The translations under genes were made by a program, and so were the position numbers. The notes beneath the pieces are model-generated. The model searched no databases, had not been told where the DNA came from, and saw only the letters and a program-made list of their open reading frames with translations. A stretch of DNA of 64,000 nucleotides from Dipteronia dyeriana (Eukaryota; Streptophyta; Magnoliopsida; Sapindales; Sapindaceae). Positions within the stretch are counted from its first letter, which is position 1, and the number at the start of each line of letters is the position of its first letter. Location of the stretch: NCBI GenBank assembly GCA_032871835.1, contig CM065297.1:2296501-2360500 (forward strand), in the 5' to 3' direction. Of this stretch, positions 12,437-24,521 are shown piece after piece.

Positions 12437-13269
12437 CATTGATTTAGGATACGAATATTCTTTTAAAATACTTCAACACACAACACAAACCGAAATCTAA
12501 CCCTAGAAAAACAAATACCGACCAAGTTTTTAAACTAGCACAATGAACGTTCCCAACAGTACAAATGTACAATATTACAACATTACAATATATATACTGA
12601 CTAGAACCCTAATAGATTCTTGATGTTTTTACTATATATATATCCTTGTCTTTGGGATGTAAAAAAGAAAAGAAAAGAATAATTCTAGCATACAGGCCCT
12701 TTATTACTTTAAATGTTTATAATATTATAGGGTTTGGACCCATGTGTATGGTGTGTGGTGTATGGTGTGTGGTGTATGGTGTGTGCATGTAATTTTGACA
12801 ACTACCATATTTTGTGTCCCTACAAGTATGACCTTTTCCTAAACCCACCTTAGCTTGCTGCATTAAAGTGCATGTGGAGACAGTACGAGTTAGCACTTAG
12901 CACACAAGATAGACTTAGCACATAAGATCTGGCCAGAATCGATTCAACCAGGATTAATATAATAAAATATCCGACGATCTCTACGTACTAGTAATAACTA
13001 ATAGACTCAAAGGTTTACGTTGTCGATAAATGAACAAACAATGATATGAATCAATCTAAAACACTTTGTATTTGTTCAAAACATATCATATCTCTATATC
13101 TCAGTAACCAATAAATCCAAAATTTATGCCAAGTAAAAGCCCGATATATTAATTACCAGGGGCAGAATAGTGTAAAGGCCACCCCTACTGACCTTTCAAA
13201 AAAGAATTATGTAATTTAAGTTAGTATTAAAAAAATCCAATTATTAATGTATACTAAATATGTCGTAAG
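12437..13269. other. Intergenic DNA with a GTGTATGGTGTG minisatellite
   Basis: No gene was recognised. About four tandem GTGTATGGTGTG-like units occupy 12743-12786. The remainder is AT-rich. Confidence 0.6.
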
Positions 13270-14770
13270 TGGAAATTGTGAGATATGTCACATTTTTTTG
13301 TGTATTGTAATCATGTCACCGCTTTAATAACTTAAGTTTAAAAGACACCTATTATGGTAAACTACCCAAATTGTCTTTAAATAATCTATTTTGTATTCTC
13401 ATTATACTTTTATCTACACTTTGAAAACGATAACTCCCCTCTCTCTCTATCTCCAAAATAGTTGTCTGAAAATCGATCTACAAATCATCTCTCTCTCCAA
13501 AAACTTGTCTCTCTCCAGATTCTGCACAAAAAAATAACATATATTTGTGATCTTCGTTTATATATTGTCATTTATTTCTGTGTGGTTTAACAATGTATCT
13601 ATTCGTTATGATTTGTTGTCACAATCTTTGTATGAACATTTAGTCTCCAGATTCTGTTCGAGACTTTTTTAAAATACTCCGAGCTTTTTTTATTAGTATC
13701 CGAGCTATTTTGATATGATTCTGAAAAAAAAAATTATATTCCTACGAGCTTTTTCGAATTGTCTCCTAGCTTTTTTGTTAAGTTAATGTTTAGGATTTGT
13801 CTCCGAACTTTTTTGATATGGTCCAAAAAAAAATTCTAACACTTGGTAAAAAAACTTGAACCCAATAAAAAAAAGCTCGAACACTTGACAAAAAAGTTCG
13901 AACCCTTACCAAAAAAGCTCGAGCTTTTTTTTTAATGGGTTCGAGCTTTTTTACCAAGTGCCCAAGTTTTTTTTAAAGGGTTCGAGTTTTTTTGCCTAGT
14001 GCCCAAACTTTTTTTTACTTGGTTCGAGCCTTTTTGCCAAGTTTAAAAAAAGCTAGAACCCAGTACAAAAAAGCTCGGGCACTTGACAAAAAAGCTCGAA
14101 CCCTTACCAAAAAAGCTCGAGCTTTTTTTTAAAATGGGTTTGAGCTTTTTTTTAATGGGTTAGAGATTTTTCGCCAAGTGCCCGAGCTTTTTTTTAGTTA
14201 GTTCGAGCTTTTTTGCCAAGTTAAAAAAAAGCTCGAACCAAGTAAAATATAGCTCGGACACTTGGTAAAAAAGTTCGAACCCAGTAAAAAAAGGCTCGGG
14301 CACTTGGTAAAAAAAGTTCGAACCCATTAAAAAAAAGCTCGAGCTTTTTTGGTAAGAGTTCGAGTTTTTTTATCAAGTGTCCGAGTTTTTTTTTACTGGG
14401 TCCGAGACTTTTACTAAAGGCTCTGAGCCTTTTGTAATTATATTTCGATCATATTAAGTACTGACTAGAAAAAAAAAGCTCTGGGGGCATTGCCCCCTGC
14501 CCCCCCACCAGCTAACCGGGCAGCTCGACCCCCGAATGCGTCTGTGTAGTGCCACTCCGTCGTCGTTCGAGTGATTGTCTGAGTTTCAACGAGAGTTTCT
14601 CTCTCTACTTCAAAACTATCACTGTAAAATAAATAAAAGAAATCTGATGTGAAACAACTATTGAGGGTATTTTTGTCCGTTCACTATAATATGTGTCTTT
14701 TAAACATAAGTTATTAAAGCAGTGACAGTATTGATATGCTACCTCCAAAAAGTGCTATTTATTTTTTGAA
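13270..14770. mobile_element. TIR element copy B with inverted GCTCGAGC arrays
   Basis: The left TIR (GGAAATTGTGAGATATGTCAC, then TGTCACCGCTTTAATAACTT and AAAAGACACCTATTATGG) is mirrored on the right by CATAAGTTATTAAAGCAGTGACAG near 14710-14730, giving inverted repeats of about 100 bp. The middle (about 13660-14420) is built of units such as GCTCGAACCCTTACCAAAAA in alternating orientation, so that long self-complementary hairpins are possible. After the array comes a non-repeated block, CGACCCCCGAATGCGTCTGT through CTCTCTACTTC, shared with copies C and D. There is no ORF of note. It resembles a non-autonomous MULE-like element. Confidence 0.7.
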
Positions 14771-15269
14771 CCATATACCGCAATGTCTTTTTAATAATTA
14801 TATGTATAATAAATATATATTTAAAAGTACTTTAATTTCCCCACTTTTAATATAAAAAAAAATAACAGTACTCATTCTGTCACCACATGTCTGGTATCCT
14901 TTTCATCAACAAAATCTTTTTTTTTTAAATAAAAGAAAGTATAAAAAATAAAATTAACTCACAAAATCCCAATTCAATAATTCAAAGACGAATTACATTC
15001 TCATGACCTATTTCTAAATAGGTACGCTTTTACTTTTTTTATTTTATCCAACGTATAATAAATTGTTAATTTGATTATTTGTCATCATTATGTATACCGG
15101 AAAAAATTCGTTAGATAAATTTTGACCCCCCAACTTTACACTTCTAGTTCCGCCCATGTTAATTACAGATGTCAATGGAGCGATATGGGGTTGGATACCC
15201 TATATTTATCTCCATATCTATTTTAGAATTATAGCCAAAGTTTCAAAACTCTAAAGGTGGTGTGAGGCG
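14771..15269. other. Intergenic DNA and possible end of an older hAT element
   Basis: AT-rich to about 15150. After that, GATGTCAATGGAGCGATATG and the GGTGTGAGGCGAG stretch next to the copia LTR resemble the sequence that resumes after the 3' LTR (GAGGTGAGGCAAGCGCCTC). This suggests that the copia element landed in older repeat DNA. No gene is present. Confidence 0.45.
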
Positions 15270-15274
15270 AGAAG

Positions 15275-15775
15275 TGTTAGAGATATAAAACATATCAGCA
15301 TGCATGCTAACATCTACAGCTCAAATATGGATGGTGAATGTTCTAACTCAGGTGCTACACCATATTCAGGCAATACTACAATGCTAGCATATCTAGCAAA
15401 GGAAAATGTAGATAACACACTGAAAAATCCCCACCATCGATCATGATGATCAGACCATGATTATCATAGTCATCATCAAAACAGAGCTTCATAAAAGTGG
15501 TGGGAAATCCAATTGTTAGTTATAACAGAATTATGCCAAGTGGCAAATTGTCAGAGAATCCATATCAGCATGGAGTCTGTTAGAATTAGAAAGACTAAGA
15601 TATATATAAATTAGCCTTTGGCTACTCATATTCGTTGTAACAAACATTCATGAAAATGCAAAGAATGTAAAAATTCTGTCTCTTCTAAATTGCCATTAAT
15701 AGAGCAATAAAGCTATGTTTCTCTTATTCATTTCTTGTTATTAGTATTTGTCCTGGTCATTCAACAAATTTAACT
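15275..15775 (+). repeat. 5' LTR of the copia element (501 bp)
   Basis: It begins TGTTAGAGATATAAAACATA and ends just before the primer binding site. It is the same length as the 3' LTR; by hand alignment 14 positions differ (about 97 percent identity). The final CA of the 3' copy is CT here. The preceding 5 bases AGAAG (15270-15274) match AAAAG after the 3' LTR except for one base, giving the target duplication. Confidence 0.95.
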
Positions 15776-15787
15776 TGGTATCAGAGC
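15776..15787 (+). other. Primer binding site, initiator tRNA-Met type
   Basis: TGGTATCAGAGC directly after the 5' LTR is the usual copia primer site complementary to the 3' end of initiator methionine tRNA. Confidence 0.93.
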
Positions 15788-15807
15788 TTTCAAGAGACTA
15801 ATCGTCC

Positions 15808-18800
15808 ATGGATTTGATCGCAAGTTTGTTCACTAATCACGAAGAAGGAAATCAAGAAGTGTCATCGTCTTCAATGATGACTGGAGGATTCTCATTGCTC
15901 GCAAAAGCCTTAAACTTCAATCTCCAAGTGAAGCTTGATAATGACAACTACATAACTTGGAAAGCACAAGTATTACCTATAATCAAAGCCTTTGAATTAG
16001 AGGATTTCATCTCTAGTTTGAAATCAGTGCCACCAAAATTTGTAGAGATAGATTCTGGTGATGGCAGTGGAAAGCAATCTGTAGTAAATAAAGAATATAC
16101 ACAATGGAACAAATCAGATCAGCTACTCTTGAGTTGGTTGTTTTCTTCGATTAATCAAACATTAATAGGCCAGGTTACAGATTGCACTAGCTCTTTTGAA
16201 GTTTGAATTGTCTTAGAAAATTTATTCTCACAACAATCAATGGCTAAGGTTCTTCAATTGAAGTATCAGTTACAGAATGCTAAAAAAGGATCTAGTTCCA
16301 TTAGTGATTTTGCCTTGAAAGTTAAAACAATTAGTGAGAGTCTAAGAGCTATAGGACAGAAGATTAGTGAATATGATCACATATTGACTATCTTGAATGG
16401 AGTTGGGCGTGAGTATGATGAAATAGCAGGTGTTATAACATCTCAGCGTGAAACAATGAGTCTACAAGAGGCTAGTTATTTACTGATGATTCATGAACAA
16501 CGAATGGCTCAGCTGTACTCAGTTGGTCAAATAGATGTATCTCAAGCAAGTGCAAATTTTATATCATCAGGAAATTAGTATGATAAGAGAAACCAAAGAG
16601 GAGGTTATAACAACAACAATGGAGGCAGATACAATGGAAATAAGTATAGAGGCAGAGGAAGGAATAATGGAAGATGGAACAACAATAACAGGCCTACTTG
16701 TCAATTATGTGGGAAAATTGGGCATATTTCATACAGTTGTTACCATCGTTTTGATCGAAATTTTCAAGGCAACAATAAGACTAATACTTATCAGATTTCC
16801 TCATCTCAACCACATAACAGTCAGTCTTTTGGACACAATATTCCAACTCTTACAAACTCACCTCATTAGGCAAATTTACACCAGTCAACAGCTTACTATG
16901 CAACACCTGAGACAATTGGTGATTTAGCCTGGTATGCAGATAGTGAGGCTACTAATCATGTTACATCCGATCTAGGCAACCTTTCCTTACACACAGAATA
17001 CCAAGGTCCAGATCGTTTGGCTATTGGCAATGGACATCAGTTGCAAATTACACACACTGGTAAGACAATCTTGCACTCAACTAGATTGTCTTCTAAGGTT
17101 TTGCATCTAAATCATATTCTTTGTGTACCTAAAATAGCCAAAAATTTATTAAGCATCTCTAGAATAACAAAAGATAACAATGCATATGCTGAGTTTACTT
17201 GTGATTCCTGTGTAATCAAGGACAAGAGTACCAAGGAAGTTTTGCTCAAAGGCAAGCTTGAAAATGGACTCTACAAGTTATGCTTGGAAGGAACTCACAA
17301 AACTTTAGATGCTCTACATTCTCTGAAGCATAATTCATGTTTTGCTCTTTCTACTTCAAAGAATAATACAGCCAATTTACCTTGTACAAACAATTTGAAT
17401 AATGGCAGCACATGTAATCGTTTTCTCTTGAATGAAAACATGTGGCATTTGAAACTTGGTCACCCAGCCCCTCTTGTGCTAAGAAAGGTTATGAATACTT
17501 TGCATCTAAAATTTAATGATTCTCATCTCAGTTTTTGTGATGCATGTAAGTTAGGGAAATTACATCAGCTTCCTCTCCAACATTCTTCATACAAAGCCTG
17601 TGGTCCTATTGATTTAGTCTTTACAAACATTTGGGGTCCTTCTTCTATACCATCACTAGAGGGTCATAAATACTATGTTGTGTTTGTGGACTCTTATTCA
17701 AGATATAGCTGGATGTATCCCTTGAAACTAAAATAAGAAGTGTCAACAATATTCTTCCAGTTCAAGAAATATGTTGAGTTACAGTTCAACAACAAACTAA
17801 AATGTTTGCAAGCTGACCTTGGAGCTGAATAGAAACCTCTAATTCCATTTTTGAAAGATAATGGCATTCACTTCAGAACTTCATGTGCTTATACACACCA
17901 ACAAAATGGTGTACCCGAGAGAAAACACCGCCATATAGTAGAGACAGGGCTTACGCTTCTTGCTCAAGCTGATATGCCATTGATGTTTTGGGTAGAAGCT
18001 TTTCAAACGGCAGTTCTTCTTATCAACAATCTCCCAACACCAGTCCTCAAGATGAAATCGCCTTATGAAATGTTGTACCATAGACAGCCCAATTACAATT
18101 ACTTCAAAGTATTTGGATGTTCAGCCTTCCCCGTATCTCAGACCTTACACACATCATAAATTCAACTTTCACACCTCCAAATGCATCTTCATAGGATACA
18201 GTCTCAGCCAAAAAGGATACAAATGTTTTCACTCGTTTGGAAAGATCTACATATCAAGAACAGTGGTATTTAATGAGTTTGAATTCCCATATCGTGCACT
18301 ATTTCCTCCTCCAAAAGTCCTTGATTCGTCACATGCTAGTCTTCCTACATCAATATTATCAGTTGCCTCCCTTACCAACAACAAGGCTGTTGTAGCATCA
18401 TCCAGTCATACTTTCAACAAGAATACTGATATCTCATCATCTGATACACACCTTAGTGCTATTCCAGCTCAACATTTTCACATCGATTTATCCTCAAATC
18501 AAATGTCTCATGAACCACCAGTCCAGTCCACGCATCCTATGATGACTAGACTGAAATCAGGTACAATCAAGCCTCACACTTATCCTTTGGCTTGTCAGGT
18601 TACAAAGACTCCTCTTGTTCACACAGAACCGAGAAATGATACGGAGGCTCTTGCTAAACCACATTGGCATAATTCCATGACTGAAGAGTTTTCAGCTCTC
18701 TTAAGAAATCAGACCTGGATTTTGGTTCCCTATTCACAATCTATGAATTTAGTGGGCTGTAAATGGGTTTATAGAACGAAGTACAAGGCTGATGGTTCTG

Positions 18801-20168
18801 TGCTAAAGCATAAAGCACGCTTAGTTGCCAAAGGCTTCCACCAAACTCCTAGTGTTGATTTCCACGATACCTTCAGTCCAGTTATCAAGGCTTCTACCAT
18901 TCGTGTCATTTTCAGTTTAGCTGTCACTTATGGATGGGATATCCAACAGGTCGACATCAATAATGCCTTCCTCAATGGTGATCTTTTAGAGGATGTTTAC
19001 ATGGTTCAACCTACTGGTTTTATACATTCTCAGTATCCTCATCATGTTTGCAAACTAAACAAAGCTCTTTATGGCTTAACACAGGCACCGAGGGCCTGGT
19101 TCACCAAACTTCATGATGCTCTCCTTAGCTGGGGCTTCATCTCTTCTCAATCAGATGTGTCTTTGTTCATCAAAAGACAAGGCTCCAAAATTGTTTATCT
19201 TCTAGTTTACGTTGATGACATATTGCTCACAGGGAATGATCATAATCTGATCACTCAAACTATTGACACTCTTAATGCTTCCTTTGCCTTAAAGTCTCTT
19301 AGTTCAGTGAACTATTTCTTAGGCTTCGAAGCTTTTAGATCCTTAGAAGGTTTATTCTTGACACAAACTAAATACATTGTGGACATATTGGAGAAAACTG
19401 GTATGTCCAATTGTAGTCCTTGTTCAACACCTTTGTCAGCAGGTACCAAACTCATCAAGGTTGGGAAACCCTTCTCTGATCCTTCGAGGTATAAAAGCAC
19501 CATTGGTGCTCTCCAATACCTTACATATACGAGACCTAGCATATCTTTTAGTGTTAATAAGGTCAGTCAATTTCTGGCCTCCCCAACTGAAGATCATTGG
19601 AGGGCTTGTAAACATCTTCTTCGATATCTTAAGGGCTCTACAGGTTTGGGTTTACACTTCAAACCATCAGCCTCCTTATCCATTGAAGTCTTCTCTGATG
19701 CAAATTGGGCTTCTTGCCTTGATGACCGCAGATCAACAAGTGGTTGTTGTGTCTACTTAGGAGGAAACTTAATTGTTGGAGCTCCAAGAAGCAAAGTGTT
19801 GTGGCTCGTTCCAGTTGTGAAGCTAAATATCGGGCACTTTCGCAAGCCTCTACTGAGGCATTATGGTTAACTTCGTTGCTTGCTGAACTTGGCATTAAGC
19901 TCCCTCATTGTCCTGTGTTGTGGTACGATAATCAGGGCGCTGGTTCACTTGCTAAGAATCATGTGTTTCATGCTCGAACCAAGCATATCGAAATTGATGT
20001 CCACTTTTTTCTAGAGAAGATTGCCTCAGGTCTGCTTAAAGTTCAGTATGTTCCCTCAGAACATCAATGTGATGATATTTTAACTAAAGCTCTCACTTCA
20101 TCTCTTGTTCATTTCCTTCGTACCAAACTGAACTTGGCTATCTCACCTACGTTCAGTTTGCGGGGGGA
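15808..20168 (+). mobile_element. Internal region of a Ty1-copia retrotransposon, gag-pol broken by five stops and two frameshifts
   Basis: One original gag-pol reading frame can be followed in the order protease, integrase, RT, RNase H, which defines copia. Gag starts at 15808; the CCHC zinc knuckle is at 16699-16740. The protease site at 16939 reads DSE instead of DSG. Integrase has the HHCC region, then FTNIWGPS with Asn (17626-17628) where the first catalytic Asp is expected. RT retains YVDD at 19208-19219. RNase H ends near 20162. Stops interrupt the frame at 16204, 16576, 16867, 17734 and 17830. Frameshifts occur near 18133 and near 19775. It therefore cannot make its own proteins, although the RT-bearing stretch 18065-19870 stays open for about 600 codons. 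Lineage within copia was not determined. Confidence 0.95.
20161..20168 (+). other. Polypurine tract of the copia element
   Basis: CGGGGGGA immediately precedes the TG of the 3' LTR, as expected for the second-strand primer of an LTR retrotransposon. Confidence 0.8.
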
Positions 20169-20669
20169 TGTTAGAGATATAAAACATATCAGCATGCATG
20201 CTAACATCTGCTGCTCAAATATGGATGGTGAATGTTCTAACTCAGGTGCTACACCATATTCAAGCAATACTACAATGCTAGCATATCTAGCAAAGGAAAA
20301 TGTAGATAACACACTGAAAAATCCTCACCATCGATCATGATGATCAGACCATGATTATCATAGTCATCATCAAAACAGAGCTTCATAAAAGTGGCGGGAA
20401 ATCCAATTGTTAGTTATAACAGAATTATGCCAAGTGGCAAATTGTCAGAGAATCCATATCAGCATGGAGTCTGTTAGAATTAGAAAGACTGAGATATATA
20501 TAAATTAGCCTTTGGCTACTTATATTCGTTGTAACAAACATTCATGAAAATGCAAAGAATGTAAAAATTCTCTCTCTTCTAAATTGCCATTAACAGAGCA
20601 ACAAAGCTCTGTTTCTCTTCTTCATTTCTTGTTATTAGTATTTGTCCTGATCATTCAACAAATTTAACA
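20169..20669 (+). repeat. 3' LTR of the copia element (501 bp)
   Basis: It begins TGTTAG and ends AACA. It is bordered on the right by AAAAG (20670-20674), one base different from the left flank AGAAG. It differs from the 5' LTR at 14 of 501 positions by hand count, which points to insertion on the order of one to two million years ago under commonly used plant rates. Confidence 0.95.
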
Positions 20670-20679
20670 AAAAGACCTC

Positions 20680-22890
20680 CGCGAGGTGAGGCAAGCGCCT
20701 CAAGGTGAACGAGGCGGCCGCTTCAGTTAGAAAATTGAAAAAAATAAAATAATAAATTAGTCATATTCAACAATAAAAATATAAAATATCTCAAACAAAT
20801 TAAACATTACTAAAAAAAACATCATCTCAACGATAAATGACCACTATATATCTAATGAATCTCATCAGCTATCATTTGTGTAAATTGGCTTGAAATGTGG
20901 ATCCAAACTATCATCCCCTCCATGTCATCATCATTTGAATTCCAAAAGAGTCATATTGGTTTGAAATGCCCTATCACCTACGTTCTTCATCCACCCGTTG
21001 CAAAGCCTTTCTTTTATCAACTAAATAATATAAAGTAATATTATAATTAAATATATCATTCTATCTAAGTAAAACATATTAAATTTAATTGAAGAATTAC
21101 TTACTTATATTTCTCTTTCTTTTTCCTCCTACTTGTTGGTTTCCACTCGATCGACTGACTCAATTCACATCTGTAGACGTCTATATCTTCCCTAACCATC
21201 CACTCATCACCTAAAGGCACATATTTAGTAACCAATGGATCATCATAATCCTTTAATTCTTTTTATTTAAGAATTTATACTGCAACATTTTATAGTACAT
21301 GTACACCATAAAATTAAATTTCTTCGTTCTTAATCGATTCATCTTCTTAGTATGAATTTTTAAAAAAAATGTAGGAAATTATTAATTAGGGAATACTAAA
21401 TTTCTTTTAACATAGTATTTAGAATTCTAAGTAAACCCGTACTAAATTAAATGCACCAAATTCCTCTCACAACTCGAGGATGAGCAAGTGAGACTTAAAA
21501 CCTTCACATCAAAACTTGTAAGTTCCAGAGCCTCGTCTCCATATAGAGTCCACCAGTGAGCTACAATGAGAACAATAAACACTATTCAATTAAGATAATA
21601 CTATAAATTTCATAAAGAAATTGATACATGTAAACAATAACTTTCCATATATGGGCTAAGATTTTCAATGAGACCTTTTGCACGTCCATAGGCAAATAAC
21701 CTTTGCTTATGCTTAAAGAGATAAAGTGATAAATTAGCCTTTAATCTTGCATCCTCATTAGGAATAAGTATTTCCAGAGACACCATCAACCCAACTTTTA
21801 TCTCTAGATAAGTGGAAAAATCATTTGTAAATTTGAATCAGGGATTCAGATAGTACGCAACTACGTGCAAATGGCAGTGCAATTGAAATTCCCACTCATC
21901 ATTAATGATTTTCCATATCTTCTTGTAATTTCCTTCCTCATTTCCTAAATTTTTGGCTAGCTTCTCATTAGCCTTATCCATGGCATCATAAATGATCTCA
22001 TTCCAGGCAGTTGTTCAGAATCAGTCATCGTCAACATACTTACAAAACATCTAGTTATCTTTAATGCATAAGACATTCTACCCCCAAAACTGTCATTGAA
22101 GATGATCTTCCTGATTTCCCTTCCCTCGACCTTTTCTGCCCAATTACATCCATTTCATTTCATTCCTTTGAAGTAAACATTTGCTCCAAAGGTTGCTTTA
22201 ACTTAACATTATGTCTAACGTCAAGAATACAGTAGTAAATCGTGTAGGAACAAGACGAATCAATTCTTTTTTAGTGTGTTTCCTCATCAAATCCAACATC
22301 CATCAATGGTTGAAGTTACTCACCTATTACAACACAAGAATAAAAACATTAACATATATGAAATGATTTATACTAAATATAAAGCATTTTTGTAATGATT
22401 TTTACATTCTTCGCTTTCTTCGATGCACTTAGGTGTTGAGTTAGAGATCCAATTTTCTCAAGTATTATATCAATATAATGAGCAGTACACGACATCCGCC
22501 ATACCTGTGTCCACTTCTTCATCAACAATTCACCTGTTTTCTTGTAATTTGATGCATTATTCTTCACCACTTGAACCACAAGGTCATCACCAACTTCATC
22601 AACCACTGAATCTAGTAGGTTAAACAATAGTGTAACATCTTAAACTGCATCACTAGCATCAACCGACTTTAAGAACACCATGCCACGCAGATTGTTTACA
22701 AGGAAGTTTATCAAAGGTCTTTCTCTTATATCCTCTCACCCATCCAACATAATGGACACCCATGTTTGACTCTATGTTTTCTTTACTTCGGCAATAATTG
22801 CTAGAGTATTGCTTTCTTCCTTGATCAATAGTGATGTGCTCAACTCATGTGTTATAGATGGTTTTAGACCACGCCCGTAACTCCCAACCG
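20680..22890 (-). pseudogene. hAT transposase remnant (DUF659-type), minus strand
   Basis: Reading the minus strand from about 22870 downward, fragments follow the order of a plant hAT transposase: a LINFLVNNLRGMVFLKSVDA segment, then LLDSVVDEVGDDLVVQVV, NNASNYKKTGELLMKKWTQV and a CTAHYIDIILEKIGSL block (22373-22627). Further down are pieces resembling RLVPTRFTTVFLTL, IIYDAMDKANEKLAKN and IWKIINDEWEFQLHCHLH, and near 21150-21240 a PLVTKYVPLGDEWMV tail. Many stops and frameshifts separate them, so the gene is dead. The order and motifs are seen directly; the family name comes from memory of DUF659/hAT proteins. The copia element lies just beyond its 3' side. AT-rich gaps between the fragments may be introns or decay. 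Confidence 0.8.
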
Positions 22891-22992
22891 AACGGAGCAT
22901 TTTGACCAACGATGACTACTAGCAATGTTAAAGGTGAGTCCATTCTCTTAGAAGATATTGGTTATGTCCAAACATGTGTTTTCACGTACCTC

Positions 22993-23310
22993 ATTCTCAA
23001 GTCCCTTTTTGCTTGTTCCCCCCAAATTCCCACCTTATCATTTTTGACATTTAGGACAAATCTATCCATCGGTCATTTGATTCCTCTTTTAGTAATGTTG
23101 TTTGAGCTTGAATCTTTTTTGATAGACCGTTAAGGGTGACACAATTGTCGATCCTTTATTCATGCATCAATGGTGTCCTCCTTTTCGCATTATCATTTTT
23201 CAGCAAAAATTTTTGATTTCTTCTCTCGCTTCTGGTGTGAAACCCTAAACACTTGTAAGGTGTTCTTTCATCTGATACACTCTCTCCTTCAATACTTTAT
23301 CGTAGAATTT
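22993..23310. repeat. Direct repeat X (left copy), about 315 bp
   Basis: The stretch from CATTCTCAAGTCC to TATCGTAGAATTTG recurs, at roughly 85 percent identity by eye, at 24237-24520, with its tail at 25792-25852. The two copies bracket the gypsy fragment. It is probably part of the decayed hAT element. Confidence 0.75.
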
Positions 23311-23972
23311 GCTACTTATTTTACCACTCATATGCATGACTTATATACTGAAGTGTGTCGTCAAATAGCATTAAGTAATGATAACTATAAATTGGTTATT
23401 GATGTGCATTGTAGACCGTTAGAATTTAGTGAGGGTGACTTTGTCATGGTTCGCGTATGTCCTGCCCATTTTCTCCTGCATTCTGTTAAAAAATTACATG
23501 CATGTGCCATTGGGCCATTCTTTGTTCTCAAACGACTTGGGTCTAATGCTTATTTACTTGATTTACCAACTAATTTAACCATTAGTCCAGTGTGTATCCT
23601 TACCAAGGTATGTTCGAGTCTCATGTTATTTCCTCTAATGTCTCTACAAGTTCTTCTAATAGCTCATTGCCTTGCTTTCCGACTGTTGCAACTAATCATA
23701 TCGATCAGGTTAAGTAGATTTTAGATGATAGCCTTATGGCCACTGCTCAGAGTGGTTGTCAACAATTTTTGGTTCGTTGGCACAGACGTTCTTCAACTGA
23801 GGACACTTGGATTTTAGAGTCCTAGATTCTTGGTCTCGTCCCGTCCTTGTTGGAAGATTATTTACAACACCATTCGCCAGAGACGAATTATTTTCAACCG
23901 GAGGAGAATGATGGGGAAGTGATTAGGGATTTGAGAACTTACGTTAGACGTAAGTTTAAGAAAGATAATTAA
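23311..23972 (+). mobile_element. Ty3-gypsy chromovirus fragment: integrase C-terminus and chromodomain
   Basis: At 23332-23620 the frame encodes MHDLYTEVCRQIALSNDNYK and EFSEGDFVMVRVCP, then GPFFVLKRLGSNAYLLDLP, the end of a gypsy integrase. At about 23727-23972, in another frame, follows QQFLVRWHRRSSTEDTWI, a chromodomain with Trp and acidic positions in place, interrupted by TAG near 23823. These domains at the end of pol are typical of plant chromoviruses. The 5' part of the element (gag, protease, RT, RNase H, 5' LTR) is missing. The end of the frame overlaps the start of the LTR. Confidence 0.88.
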
Positions 23973-24234
23973 GGCTTTTAGGATATTATCATTTGTTTAT
24001 GTTTATTAGTATTTATCTTTGGGATATTATCTCCTTCTGAGATAATGGATTCATGTTATTATCTTTGAGTATTTGTTTTTCATTTAAACTCTTTGTAATT
24101 ATCTCTTGTATCTTATCATTATAAAAGGTTCATCTAGGGCCTTTTGTAGGGTTAGACTTGATGAATTGAAATAATAAAGAGTTGTTGTGTTTTCCGGTCT
24201 CATTTTCTTTCTATTTCCTTACTGGTTCTACATC
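23909..24234 (+). repeat. LTR of the gypsy chromovirus fragment (326 bp)
   Basis: It follows a purine tract (GGAGGAGAA, 23900-23908), starts TGATGGGGAAGTG and ends about TTCTACA. Inside it, TCATTATAAAAGG near 24117 resembles a TATA box and AATAATAAAG near 24170 a polyadenylation region, so transcription signals may persist. The exact end could be 24234 or 24237. Confidence 0.7.
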
Positions 24235-24236
24235 AC

Positions 24237-24521
24237 ATTCTCAAGTCCATTTTGCTTGTTCCTCCCAAATCCTCCACCGTATCATTTTCGACATTCAGGA
24301 TAAATCTATCCACCGGTCCTTTGATTCCTCTTTTAGTAACGCTACTTGAGCTTGAACCTTTTTGGATAGACTCTTAAGGGTTACACAATTGTCAATCCTT
24401 TCTTCATGCATCAATTGTGTCCTCATTTTCACACTATCATTTTTCAGTATATAAGTTTTGATTCTTCTCTCACTTATGGTGTGAAATTTGTACACTGGAC
24501 AACATTACCCTAAACACCCGT
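24237..24521. repeat. Direct repeat X (right copy, interrupted)
   Basis: It repeats 22993-23258. The homology breaks at ACCCTAAACACCCG where the 1.27-kb insert starts, and resumes at 25792 with GTGTTCTTTCATCT to GTAGAATTTG. The insert is thus younger than the duplication. Confidence 0.7.

Noticed and set aside
15275..20669. Copia element as an active retrotransposon
   Set aside because: Five stops, two frameshifts and altered protease and integrase catalytic positions rule out autonomous activity, despite complete LTRs.
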